From Chryseobacterium indicum (GTDB lineage: Bacteria; Bacteroidota; Bacteroidia; Flavobacteriales; Weeksellaceae): 64,000 nucleotides of DNA. Location of the stretch: NCBI RefSeq assembly GCF_021504595.1, contig NZ_JACSGT010000001.1:1302001-1366000 (forward strand). The letters are read 5' to 3'. A program made the translations under genes and the position numbers. Below the pieces are notes generated by a model that was not told the DNA's origin, did no database searches, and was given only the letters and a program-made list of their open reading frames with translations. Below are positions 36,178 through 44,668 of this stretch, in pieces; the stretch's first letter is position 1, and each line of letters begins with the position of its first letter.

Positions 36178-37368
36178 ATGACGGAAGAATTGACTTTATC
36201 GCAGCTTCGTTTTTTGACATTAGAAAGTCAGGGATTAACAAAGCCATATCCTTTTGGAAAAGGTAAAAATGCAGTTCTTCGGGCATTAGAACATCTTGGA
36301 TATCTACAAATTGACACTTTATCAGTTGTTGAAAGAGCCCATCATCATACACTTTGGACAAGAATACCGGATTATAAAGCAGAATATTTAGATGAATTGG
36401 TTGAAGAACATAAAATATTTGAATATTGGTTTCATGCTGCGTCTTATCTTCCCATAAAGGATTTTCGTTTTGCATTGCCTCAAATGGTAGAGGTGAAACA
36501 AAGCAAAACGCATTATTACAATGCAGACCCAAAAGTGTTGAAGTATGTTTTAGATACCATTCGTGGAGAAGGTCCTAAAAGAGCAAGGGATTTTGAAAAT
36601 GAAACCAAAAAAGTGGGAAGCTGGTGGAGCTGGAAACCTACAAAAATAGCTCTTGAAAGACTTTTTTTGCAAGGTGATTTAATGATTACCGGCAGAAATG
36701 GAATGCAAAAAACGTATGACCTTACTGAAAATGTTTTACCAAACACAATTGATACAGCCTTACCAACTGAACTCGAATTTGCTGAATATTTAGTAAAAAC
36801 CTATTTGAAAGCCTACGGATTTACCACAGTAAAGCAAATTACCCATCTTAAAACAGGAGAATTAATACGGAAAAATGTTGACATTGTCTTAAAATCAATG
36901 CTTCAGGAAGGAACTATAAAACAAGTAAATATTGAAAATATGCCTTCTGTTTTTGTGAATGAAAGTTCACTTGAAAATTCGTTAAACAAAACCAGTTCAG
37001 ACATTCATATTTTATCGCCATTTGACAATTCAATTATTCATCGGGACCGAATAAAACAGTTTTTTAATTTTGATTATAAGATTGAATGTTACACACCAAA
37101 AGAAAAAAGGCAATACGGCTATTTCTGTTTACCTGTATTATTTGGCGACACCTTTATAGGACGGGTGGATTGTAAAGCGCACAGAAAAGAAAAAGAATTT
37201 GAAATCATCCATTTGCACATTGAAAATACAAGTATTGAGATTGAATTATGGAAAGAATCGTTTGTAGAGAGGATGAAATCTTTTGCCACTTTTAATGGTT
37301 GTAATACCATTAAACTGACAAAAGTTAGTCCATCAAAATTCACAAATAAAATAAGACCATTATTCTGA
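36178..37368 (+). CDS. YcaQ/AlkX-like winged-helix DNA glycosylase
   Basis: The 396-residue protein belongs to the HTH_42 / YcaQ (DUF1006) family: three winged-helix domains with the N-terminal signature YLQIDTLSVVERAHHHTLWTR. Family members remove alkylated or crosslinked purines. The two subgroups differ in the catalytic Q-x-Q or Q-x-D motif, and here it reads Q-I-D, matching the AlkX/YcaQ (Q-x-D) subgroup. FEYWFHAASYLP and WWSWKPTKIALERLF are other conserved blocks. It lies in the accessory block, with a DUF1905 gene 25 bp downstream. Confidence 0.88.
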   Translation: MTEELTLSQLRFLTLESQGLTKPYPFGKGKNAVLRALEHLGYLQIDTLSVVERAHHHTLWTRIPDYKAEYLDELVEEHKIFEYWFHAASYLPIKDFRFALPQMVEVKQSKTHYYNADPKVLKYVLDTIRGEGPKRARDFENETKKVGSWWSWKPTKIALERLFLQGDLMITGRNGMQKTYDLTENVLPNTIDTALPTELEFAEYLVKTYLKAYGFTTVKQITHLKTGELIRKNVDIVLKSMLQEGTIKQVNIENMPSVFVNESSLENSLNKTSSDIHILSPFDNSIIHRDRIKQFFNFDYKIECYTPKEKRQYGYFCLPVLFGDTFIGRVDCKAHRKEKEFEIIHLHIENTSIEIELWKESFVERMKSFATFNGCNTIKLTKVSPSKFTNKIRPLF

Positions 37369-37393
37369 TTAAATCATCGATTATAAAACAGCT

Positions 37394-37705
37394 ATGAATC
37401 TGAAAAAAAGAGGAAGTATAAAGTATGAGTTCACTACAAAAATGTGGCGGTCCTCCGGAAAAGGCGGGTGGTATTTTGTTTCGCTTCCGAATAAGCTGGC
37501 AAAAGAAATCAGAAAAAATTTAAAATCGGAAGAAGAAGGATGGGGAAGACTAAAGGCAAAAGCACAAATTGGAGAGAACGAATGGGAGACAGCTATCTGG
37601 TTTGACTCCAAACATGAAACGTACTTACTGCCATTAAAGGCAGAGATACGGAAAAAAGAAAAGCTTGAAACCGGTAAAGACATACAAACGATTCTATGGA
37701 TTTAA
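37394..37705 (+). CDS. DUF1905 domain protein
   Basis: The 103-residue protein is a single DUF1905 domain, a small beta-barrel-like fold: YEFTTKMWRSSGKGGWYFVSLP near the start, WGRLKAKAQIGENEWETAIWFD in the middle, and YLLPLKAEIRKKEKLETGKDIQTILWI at the end. The function is unknown. It is close behind the YcaQ-like gene (25 bp) and may share its transcript. Confidence 0.88.
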   Translation: MNLKKRGSIKYEFTTKMWRSSGKGGWYFVSLPNKLAKEIRKNLKSEEEGWGRLKAKAQIGENEWETAIWFDSKHETYLLPLKAEIRKKEKLETGKDIQTILWI

Positions 37706-37798
37706 AAAGAGAATCGTTTGTTTCTATAATTATTTTTATGGTAAATTGGTTCAGCTATTAAAGGTTTTAGAATATCTTTATTTAATTTTTTAAAGAAA

Positions 37799-37990
37799 GT
37801 TTAAACTCATTTTAAATTTAACCGCGAAAGAGGTAAAAAGACTTTATTGGATGTATGTAAAGTATTTCACGAGTCTGCAAAGAGAAAAAATCTTTGATTT
37901 TTTTTACTTATTTGCCCTTTCTTTTCATTTAGGTATTACACTTAAATAACTAAAGTGTTACAGTCTTTTGAGGTAAAAAAGTTTAGATGT
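37799..37990 (+). repeat. Dispersed ~200 bp hairpin-forming intergenic repeat, copy C
   Basis: This copy has the same orientation as copy B and keeps TTTAACCGCGAAAGAG, AGTCTGCAAAGAGAAAAAAT, CTAAAGTGTTACAGTCTTTT and AAAAAAGTTTAGA. About ten bases are missing from the right arm (after TCTTTTG), so its terminal pairing is weakened. It lies in the 517 bp gap between the DUF1905 gene and cphA. Confidence 0.75.
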
Positions 37991-38170
37991 AAACAGCTAA
38001 CATAAAACGGTTGTTAATAATCCTTATTAAACAATCTTTAATGACGGCAGACATTCAACTAAGTTTCAATATATTGATCTTTATTCCTGAGATTTTAAAA
38101 ATTTTAATATTTTTCATTCATTTTTTAATAAATGTTTAACCATGGTATAGTTTCGTTTCACGTTTTGCAT

Positions 38171-38178
38171 TATCTTTG
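38171..38178 (+). promoter_or_regulatory. -7 box of cphA
   Basis: TATCTTTG matches TAnnTTTG and lies 44 bp before the cphA ATG. A TTTAAC lies about 25 bp further upstream, but no strict TTTG -33 element was found. Confidence 0.5.
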
Positions 38179-38222
38179 ATTTTAAATGGAGTTATTGTTA
38201 ACAAAAAAAATGCAAATAGACT

Positions 38223-40850
38223 ATGAAAATTGAGAAGATACAGGCGTTACGGGGACCAAACATTTGGAGCATCAGAAGAAAGAAGCTGATACAGATGAGA
38301 TTGGATCTCGAAGAAATGGAAAATTTCCCAACCAATAAAATTGACGGCTTCAGAGAAAGAATAGAAAAACTGATTCCCTCTTTGTTCTCTCACAGATGTT
38401 CCGAAGGAGTAGAAGGCGGTTTTTTTCACCGTATCGAAACAGGAACATGGATGGGACACGTTATTGAGCATATCGCGTTGGAAATCCAGACTTTAGCGGG
38501 AATGGATGTTGGTTTCGGAAGAACGCGTGAAACAAAAACTCCGGGAGTATACAATGTCGTATTCAACTATATCGAAGAAAATGCAGGAATTTATGCTGCA
38601 GAAGAATCTGTAAAAATTGCTGAAGCTTTAATAACAGGTGAAGAATATGATCTGAATGCCTGTATAAAAAAACTAAAAGAAATCAGGGAAAGAGTGCGTC
38701 TGGGTCCTTCTACAGGAAGTATCGTGGAAGAAGCGGTTTCCCGAAGAATTCCGTGGATCCGTCTTGGAACCAACTCCTTGGTTCAGTTGGGCTATGGCGT
38801 AAATCAGCAGAGATTTCAGGCAACGATTACAGGAAATACAAGCTCAATTGCGGTAGATATTGCCTGTAATAAAGAGTTAACAAAAAAAATGCTCCACGAT
38901 GCGGCAATTCCTGTTCCTATCGGAGATCTGATTGTGGATGAAGAAGGATTAGGAAGTGTGATAAGAAAAATTGGTTATCCTGTTGTGATTAAACCATTGG
39001 ACGGAAACCACGGAAAAGGTTCTTCGATTAATGTGAACGACTGGGAATCTGCAAAAATAGGTCTTGAACACGCTCAGAAATACTCAAGAAAAGTTATTGT
39101 TGAAAAATACATCACCGGATACGATTTCAGAGTTTTGGTTATCAACAACAAAATGGTTGCCGCTGCAAGAAGAGTTCCGGCTCACGTCGTAGGAGACGGA
39201 GAACTGAATCTTCAGCAGTTAATTGATAAAGAAAATAAAGATCCGAGAAGAGGTTACGGACACGAAAATGTTTTAACCGAAATCTTAATTGATAAAGATA
39301 CCACAGAGCTTCTTGAAAAACTTCAGTATACTCTGGAAACCGTTCCGCAGAAAGGAGAAGTGGTTTATCTTAAATCAACCGCCAATCTTTCTACAGGAGG
39401 AACTTCTATTGATGTTACCGACATGGTACATCCTGAAAACATTACCATGGCGGAAAGAATTTCAAAAATCATCGGTCTTGATGTCTGCGGAATTGATATT
39501 ATGGCAGAAAATTTAACCCAGCCTTTAAAAGAAAGCGGCGGTGCTATTATTGAAGTGAATGCAGCTCCGGGATTCAGAATGCACTTGGCTCCAAGTGAAG
39601 GATTGCCGAGAAATGTTGCTGCTCCCGTTGTAGATATGCTCTATCCGCAGGGAAAACCTTTTACCATCCCGATTATTGCAGTAACAGGAACGAATGGAAA
39701 AACGACCACCACAAGACTTATTTCTCATATCGTTAAAAGCAACGGCTACAGAGTAGGTTTCACCACATCGGACGGAATTTATATTCAAAATACGATGTTG
39801 ACGAAAGGAGATACAACAGGGCCTCTTTCTGCTGAATTTATTCTTAAAGATCCAACCGTAGAATTTGCCGTTCTGGAAACTGCAAGAGGCGGAATCTTAC
39901 GTTCCGGTTTAGGATTTTCTCAGTGTGACATCGGTGTTTTAACCAATATCAAAGAAGATCATTTGGGAATGAACGATATCCACAACCTGAAAGATCTTAC
40001 CCGTGTAAAAAGGGTAGTGTTGGACAGCGTGAAGAAAAACGGATGGAGCGTAATGAATGCCGATGACGAATATTCCATGAGAATTGTTAATGATCTCCAT
40101 TCTAATGTTGCCATTTTCAGTATGGATGAAAACAATCCGCACATCAAAAAATTCGCTAAAGAAGGTAAAATTACCTGTGTGTATGAAGAAGGGTTTGTCA
40201 CCATTAAAAAAGGTGACTGGAAGATCAGGATCGGAAAGGCAAAAGATTTCCCGATCACGATGGAAGGAAAGGCTAAATTCATGATCGAAAACGTTCTCGC
40301 AGCAAGTTTGGCATCTTATCTTTATGGTTTCGGAATCGAGGATATTTCGAATTCTTTAAGAACATTTATACCAAGTGCGCAGCTTACTCCGGGAAGATTA
40401 AATGTATTTAAATTCAAAAGCTTTAAAGTGCTGATCGATTTTGCGCATAATCCTGCAGGGTATGAAGCAATTGAAGATTATCTTAAAAATGTAGAAGCAA
40501 CGAAGAAAATAGGGATTATTTCCGGGGTAGGAGACAGAAGAGATAACGACATTAAAGAATGCGGAAAAATTGCTGGAAGAATGTTCGATCATATTATCAT
40601 CCGAAACGAGAAACATCTTCGCGGAAGAACGGAAGAGGAAATCAACGGCTTAATTATCGAAGGAATGCAGTCTTCCGGAAGAGATGTCAGCTATGAGATT
40701 ATACCAAAAGAAATTGAAGCCCTGAAACACGCCATGGGAATGGCTGAAGAAGGAACCTTCATTACCGCTTTAAGCGATGTGATTTCAAATGCGATTGATC
40801 TGGTTCAGGAATATCAGGCGAGAGAATTGCTTGAAGATGATAAAATATAA
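38223..40850 (+). CDS. cphA: Cyanophycin synthetase
   Basis: The 875-residue enzyme polymerises Asp and Arg into cyanophycin (multi-L-arginyl-poly-L-aspartate), a nitrogen store. It has the three-part CphA1 layout. An N-terminal domain covers about 1-160. An ATP-grasp domain covers about 220-480, with PVVIKPLDGNHGKGSSI and IIEVNAAPGFRMH. A Mur-ligase-like domain has its P-loop GTNGKTTTTRL near 489 and ends with FAHNPAGYEAI. ATP-grasp adds Asp and the Mur-like domain adds Arg. Length and motifs are normal. The degradation genes cphB and iaaA lie 6.4 kb upstream on the other strand, separated by accessory genes. Confidence 0.97.
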   Translation: MKIEKIQALRGPNIWSIRRKKLIQMRLDLEEMENFPTNKIDGFRERIEKLIPSLFSHRCSEGVEGGFFHRIETGTWMGHVIEHIALEIQTLAGMDVGFGRTRETKTPGVYNVVFNYIEENAGIYAAEESVKIAEALITGEEYDLNACIKKLKEIRERVRLGPSTGSIVEEAVSRRIPWIRLGTNSLVQLGYGVNQQRFQATITGNTSSIAVDIACNKELTKKMLHDAAIPVPIGDLIVDEEGLGSVIRKIGYPVVIKPLDGNHGKGSSINVNDWESAKIGLEHAQKYSRKVIVEKYITGYDFRVLVINNKMVAAARRVPAHVVGDGELNLQQLIDKENKDPRRGYGHENVLTEILIDKDTTELLEKLQYTLETVPQKGEVVYLKSTANLSTGGTSIDVTDMVHPENITMAERISKIIGLDVCGIDIMAENLTQPLKESGGAIIEVNAAPGFRMHLAPSEGLPRNVAAPVVDMLYPQGKPFTIPIIAVTGTNGKTTTTRLISHIVKSNGYRVGFTTSDGIYIQNTMLTKGDTTGPLSAEFILKDPTVEFAVLETARGGILRSGLGFSQCDIGVLTNIKEDHLGMNDIHNLKDLTRVKRVVLDSVKKNGWSVMNADDEYSMRIVNDLHSNVAIFSMDENNPHIKKFAKEGKITCVYEEGFVTIKKGDWKIRIGKAKDFPITMEGKAKFMIENVLAASLASYLYGFGIEDISNSLRTFIPSAQLTPGRLNVFKFKSFKVLIDFAHNPAGYEAIEDYLKNVEATKKIGIISGVGDRRDNDIKECGKIAGRMFDHIIIRNEKHLRGRTEEEINGLIIEGMQSSGRDVSYEIIPKEIEALKHAMGMAEEGTFITALSDVISNAIDLVQEYQARELLEDDKI

Positions 40851-40867
40851 GCATACTATGATTTAAA

Positions 40868-40900
40868 AGTTTCGGCGGCATCGAAGATGCCGCCGAAACT
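40868..40900. terminator. Strong bidirectional hairpin after cphA
   Basis: AGTTTCGGCGGCATC and GATGCCGCCGAAACT are perfectly complementary around GAA. It is unusually GC-rich for this region and lies between the converging cphA and 40923-41369 genes. There is no T run, so it may rely on stem strength. Confidence 0.7.
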
Positions 40901-40922
40901 ATATCTTGAAGTCAAAAAATAA

Positions 40923-41369
40923 TTATTGAATAACTTTTAGAATTCCGTAATTTTTAGGTTCAATTTTTTCACTAAAAGTATCATAAGAATCTGCTCTCCA
41001 TTGATTTTCGTGATATATAAATGATAAAAATTCTACCCAGTATTTATTTCTTTGGAAATTGATTTGAAGATTGTCTCCATCTTTTGGTTCATAGTCAAAG
41101 TCAAAACAGTTTTTATTATTGAGTTGATCCAGTACAGACTCTTCAGTAAGAAATTGACCAATCTTTTCACTTGGCATATTTAAAAGTCCCATAATACCAG
41201 TATTGTCTTTAAAACCGGCAAATTCATATAAAATCCAGCTGAATGGTTCCTTGGATTGCGGCAGTTTTTTATTGTGAAACTTTTCTAATCTCTTATGAAT
41301 ATTTATTAATTCATGATCTTTAATTTCCAAACAAGTACAGAATTTCAAATTATTACTGATTTCACACAT
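40923..41369 (-). CDS. Hypothetical protein, 148 aa
   Basis: No family is recognised. The protein is acidic and cytoplasmic, with Cys residues at 2, 11 and 13 (a C-x-C pair in KFCTCLEIKD) and one later Cys. Aromatic residues are enriched near the C-terminus (KYWVEFLSFIYHENQW). It is last on the minus strand, 15 bp after the ATP-grasp-like gene, so it may be co-transcribed with the ligase cluster. Confidence 0.55.
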   Translation of the reverse strand: MCEISNNLKFCTCLEIKDHELINIHKRLEKFHNKKLPQSKEPFSWILYEFAGFKDNTGIMGLLNMPSEKIGQFLTEESVLDQLNNKNCFDFDYEPKDGDNLQINFQRNKYWVEFLSFIYHENQWRADSYDTFSEKIEPKNYGILKVIQ

Positions 41370-41384
41370 CTTTCGTCTTAATAT

Positions 41385-42569
41385 TTATTCCTCCGCAAAA
41401 AAAGCATTTGAACTTCCGATCCAGATCGCATCTTTTTTGTTAAAATCCACATTTACCATGGCAGCTTTCGTCATTCTGCCCAGATTTTCCAGTAGAATAG
41501 GACGTTCGTCATTTTCGCGCCAGATATACAGTAATCTGATCTCTGCTTTTGAAAACTCTCCGTTGATATCCTCAAAAATCGGCTCATAGTTTACCTTTCT
41601 CTGCAAAATATAGTTTTCTTTATCCTCAATGGCATCTGTAATTTCCTTTGTGGGATTTAAATTCACTCCGCTTCCTGCAAAAGAAAATAAAGGTTTTAAA
41701 ACGAAATTTTTAAGGCTTTCGCTTTCCGGAAATTCATGAAGGAAGTAGCTTTTCGGAACAAACTGATGCTGTAAAAGTGGAAGGAGGAATTTAGAAATTT
41801 TAAAAAACCAGTTCGGATGCGTAACCCACGTTACATCAACATCTTCACGGAAATCGAATTCGCTTTTCAGATCCGGAATCCGATCTAATTCGTCGAAAAT
41901 AACACGGTTGTAAATCCTTCTGATTTCCGTTAATTTTCCATCGTTTTCATAGAATAATTTTCTTCCGTCTTTTTTTATTTTGGTTAAACATACCGTTTTT
42001 ATTCCCAGTAATTTTTCCGTTAAAACAAAATCGATGGCGGTTTTCTGTTTTTCAGGGTAAATTTCAAGGAGAATTACATGTTCAGGATTTTCGTTATCCA
42101 GAATTAAATCCTTCATGTAATTTTTAAAATCTTCATGAGGTGTTTTATTTTGCAGCTCCGAAAGAAAAGGATAAACATCACAGAATGTCTGTTCAAAAAC
42201 TTTCTGAAATGCATACAGTGAAGGAAAAGCCTGCAGCTCGATCAGCTGAGGTTCAATCTCGCCGTTTTCGCTCTTGCAGATCCCGAAATCTATCGTGAAA
42301 AAGTGAGGCTGTTTTGTGTCGTTGGGAACCCTGCAGTTATCAGGAATCGCTTTTTGCAAAGTTTCCTCAGGAAGATTTTTAATCTGTGTAATGATGCTTT
42401 CGCTGGCATCAATGAGTTTGGATTCAAATTCTTTTGTTAAAAACAAAGGGCTTTCGGAAATTCTGAATCCCGCTTCCAGACCACTTTTCTGTTTCAATAT
42501 CTCTTTAAACTGATTGTATTTTTCCTGAGAAAATTCCTGATTAAATTGCTTTCTGTATTTTGGAATCAT
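41385..42569 (-). CDS. ATP-grasp-like protein, 394 aa (divergent)
   Basis: This protein has ATP-grasp character without close resemblance to a named enzyme. FVLKPLFSFAGSGVNLNP (near 285-302) looks like the ATP-binding Lys and glycine loop, YILQRKVNYEP like the following strand, and AEIRLLYIW with LLENLGRMTKAAMVN like the metal-binding part. The N-terminal half (TIDFGICKSENGEIEPQLIELQAFPSLYAFQ) resembles the substrate domain of flavobacterial ATP-grasp proteins of unknown function. It is separated from the amidotransferase gene by a terminator-like hairpin at 42593-42624. Confidence 0.65.
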   Translation of the reverse strand: MIPKYRKQFNQEFSQEKYNQFKEILKQKSGLEAGFRISESPLFLTKEFESKLIDASESIITQIKNLPEETLQKAIPDNCRVPNDTKQPHFFTIDFGICKSENGEIEPQLIELQAFPSLYAFQKVFEQTFCDVYPFLSELQNKTPHEDFKNYMKDLILDNENPEHVILLEIYPEKQKTAIDFVLTEKLLGIKTVCLTKIKKDGRKLFYENDGKLTEIRRIYNRVIFDELDRIPDLKSEFDFREDVDVTWVTHPNWFFKISKFLLPLLQHQFVPKSYFLHEFPESESLKNFVLKPLFSFAGSGVNLNPTKEITDAIEDKENYILQRKVNYEPIFEDINGEFSKAEIRLLYIWRENDERPILLENLGRMTKAAMVNVDFNKKDAIWIGSSNAFFAEE

Positions 42570-42592
42570 AATTCTTTTTCTTTTTGTGATTT

Positions 42593-42624
42593 AAAAAATC
42601 GGACAGTTTTTTGCCCGATTTTTT
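42593..42624 (-). terminator. Terminator or attenuator inside the ligase cluster
   Basis: On the minus strand AAAAAATCGG pairs with CCGATTTTTT and the descending arm ends in six T. It sits between the amidotransferase gene and the divergent ATP-grasp gene, so the cluster may be two transcripts or one with partial read-through. Confidence 0.7.
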
Positions 42625-42651
42625 GTATTGATAATTTCGTGTATTACAAAT

Positions 42652-43488
42652 TTAAGCCATTGCTTCTGCCTGCTTCAAAACGTTTTTTTTTGCGAACTGC
42701 AAAAATCTCGGCAGAATCTGAGCCTGAGTAAGGATAATTTTATCTTCATCATCCATTCTGTCTACTGTTTCAAGATACTTTTCCATTCCGAAATTTTCAA
42801 TCATCGCCTGCTTGTTCTTTTCATCTTTAAGATTTTCAATCATCCCTGCAGGATTGGCTTCCGGATGAAACTGTGTACCGAATATCTCCTCCGAAAAACG
42901 AATCGCCATTACCGCTCTTTCAAGGTTAATGTGCGGGCGGAATTTTTCAATGGCAACGATTTTCATACCCAGTTCCTCAAAACGGTCATGATCCGGCTCG
43001 ATAAACTGATACGCTCTGGAATCTACTGCATAGAAAGGATCGGGAAGGTTTTTGAATAAAAATTCCTGTTCTCCTTCCTCGGTTTTATGAACCGGCATTA
43101 CTCCGAAAGAATACGATTTCCTTTTGCAGATATTTCCAAGTTTCCAGTGAATACTTGCCAGCTGAAAAGAATGACAGATCAGAAACAGATACTTTTTATC
43201 GTCGCTGTACTGGTTATGTTCAAAAACATTATCCAGAAACTGAGCAAATTTATCTTCCCATTCAAGACCTTCTCTGTGCGGGTCTCCCGGACCGCCTGAA
43301 GAAATAAAAATATCGAAATCCTCAACATTAGGCATTTCATTTTTAAATCTTACATCAAATGTTTCAATGCTTACATTTTCCTGAGCACAGCTTAGCTTAA
43401 ATGCTTCAGAAATTTCTTTAATATTTTTAAAACCCTGATTCACATGATTGTTGTTCATGTCCAGCAAAGCAATTCGAATATCATTCAT
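42652..43488 (-). CDS. Class I glutamine amidotransferase-like protein
   Basis: The 278-residue protein has the type 1 GATase triad: nucleophile C105 in LICHSFQLA, and H208 and E210 in QFHPEA. The oxyanion segment SSGGPGDP is at 63-70. Such domains hydrolyse glutamine to ammonia or, in gamma-glutamyl hydrolase-type variants, cut gamma-Glu bonds. It is not fused to a synthase. It lies 34 bp after the carboxylate-amine ligase gene. Either ammonia supply for a ligase or cleavage of a gamma-linked product would fit this neighbourhood. Confidence 0.82.
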   Translation of the reverse strand: MNDIRIALLDMNNNHVNQGFKNIKEISEAFKLSCAQENVSIETFDVRFKNEMPNVEDFDIFISSGGPGDPHREGLEWEDKFAQFLDNVFEHNQYSDDKKYLFLICHSFQLASIHWKLGNICKRKSYSFGVMPVHKTEEGEQEFLFKNLPDPFYAVDSRAYQFIEPDHDRFEELGMKIVAIEKFRPHINLERAVMAIRFSEEIFGTQFHPEANPAGMIENLKDEKNKQAMIENFGMEKYLETVDRMDDEDKIILTQAQILPRFLQFAKKNVLKQAEAMA

Positions 43489-43522
43489 ACGACTTCATAT
43501 TTTTTACAAAGTTACCAAAAAA

Positions 43523-44641
43523 TTATGAAGCAGTTTCACCGTGTGTTATGCCATACTCTGTTTCCGAGATCATATAATCAACAACTTTCGTAAGGTCACC
43601 TGTTTCATTAAATACTTTAAGCTGTCGGTCTGCTCCGGTTCCGTTTTCAAGAATGGTCCATGCATATTCAACCTCTTTTCTGCATCCCAATTCGTCCACC
43701 ACATCATCAATAAACTCAAGAAGTTCCTTTAATAAATCAGGATATGGAACAGATTCTTCTTTTCCGAAATCAATTAAGTGAGCTTCAATTCCGCTCTTCG
43801 AAGCACGCCATTTGTTTTCGTTTAACAGTAATCTTCTGTAGCTTCTGAAGCTTAAATTCTGCTGATGAAGTTTGTAGATTTTTGCAACCAAAGCCTGCAT
43901 AATGGCAGCGAGACAAACGGTTTCATCAATTCTCATCGGCATATCGCAGATTCTGAATTCGATCGTAGGGTAGAACGGATGAACTCTGAGATCCCACCAT
44001 ATTTTTTTAGCGTTATCAATGGTTCCTGTCTTTACCAAAAGATCTACATAGCTGTCAAATTCAGCCAAAGAATTAAAAAAGCTTGGAATTCCGGTTCTTG
44101 GGAATTTTACAAAAATTTCCTGTCGGTAAGACTTAAAGCCTGTATTTCTTCCGATCCAGAAAGGAGAATTTGTTGATAGTGCATAAACGTGCGGAAGGAA
44201 ATACCTCATCACGTTTTGGATTCTTACGCCTTCTTCACGGTTCGGAATTCCGATATGCACATGAAGTCCGAAAATTAGATTTCCTCTTGCCACATCACCC
44301 ATATCGTCTACAATTTTAATGTAACGCTCTCCGTTTGTAATGGTGTTGTGTTCCCAGTTGGAGAAAGGGTGCGTTCCGCCGCCGGAAACTCTCAGTCCCT
44401 GTTCATGGGCGGTTTTTATAAGATGTCTTCTTAAATTTGTTAATTCGGCTTTTGCCTCCTGAATATTCTGGCAGATGCCTGTCTCCATTTCAATCATGGA
44501 TTCATGCATTTCATGCTTTAAATTTTCACTTAAAACAGCTTTTCCGCCTTCAATAATTTTCGAAACATGAGAGACTAAATCCCGGCTCTCAACATCAATA
44601 ATCTGATATTCTTCTTCGATTCCAATAGTAAATTGATGCAT
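43523..44641 (-). CDS. GCS2-type carboxylate-amine ligase (YbdK-like)
   Basis: The 372-residue protein matches the COG2170/YbdK group of glutamate-cysteine ligase 2 homologues: TIGIEEEYQIID at the start, then SGGGTHPFSNWE, FGLHVHIGIPNREEG and WDLRVHPFYPTIEFRICDMPMRIDETVCLAA. These are the ATP and metal sites. YbdK has weak glutamate-cysteine ligase activity, and related enzymes join other carboxylates and amines. Its place among ATP-grasp genes, with 27 and 34 bp gaps, points to a biosynthetic ligase rather than glutathione synthesis alone. Confidence 0.9.
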   Translation of the reverse strand: MHQFTIGIEEEYQIIDVESRDLVSHVSKIIEGGKAVLSENLKHEMHESMIEMETGICQNIQEAKAELTNLRRHLIKTAHEQGLRVSGGGTHPFSNWEHNTITNGERYIKIVDDMGDVARGNLIFGLHVHIGIPNREEGVRIQNVMRYFLPHVYALSTNSPFWIGRNTGFKSYRQEIFVKFPRTGIPSFFNSLAEFDSYVDLLVKTGTIDNAKKIWWDLRVHPFYPTIEFRICDMPMRIDETVCLAAIMQALVAKIYKLHQQNLSFRSYRRLLLNENKWRASKSGIEAHLIDFGKEESVPYPDLLKELLEFIDDVVDELGCRKEVEYAWTILENGTGADRQLKVFNETGDLTKVVDYMISETEYGITHGETAS

Positions 44642-44668
44642 TTTTTTTCGTGCTTTTTGTTGATATTC

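Noticed and set aside
37381..37683. Minus-strand open frame opposite the DUF1905 gene
   Set aside because: It is the antisense of a recognised domain and has no independent support.
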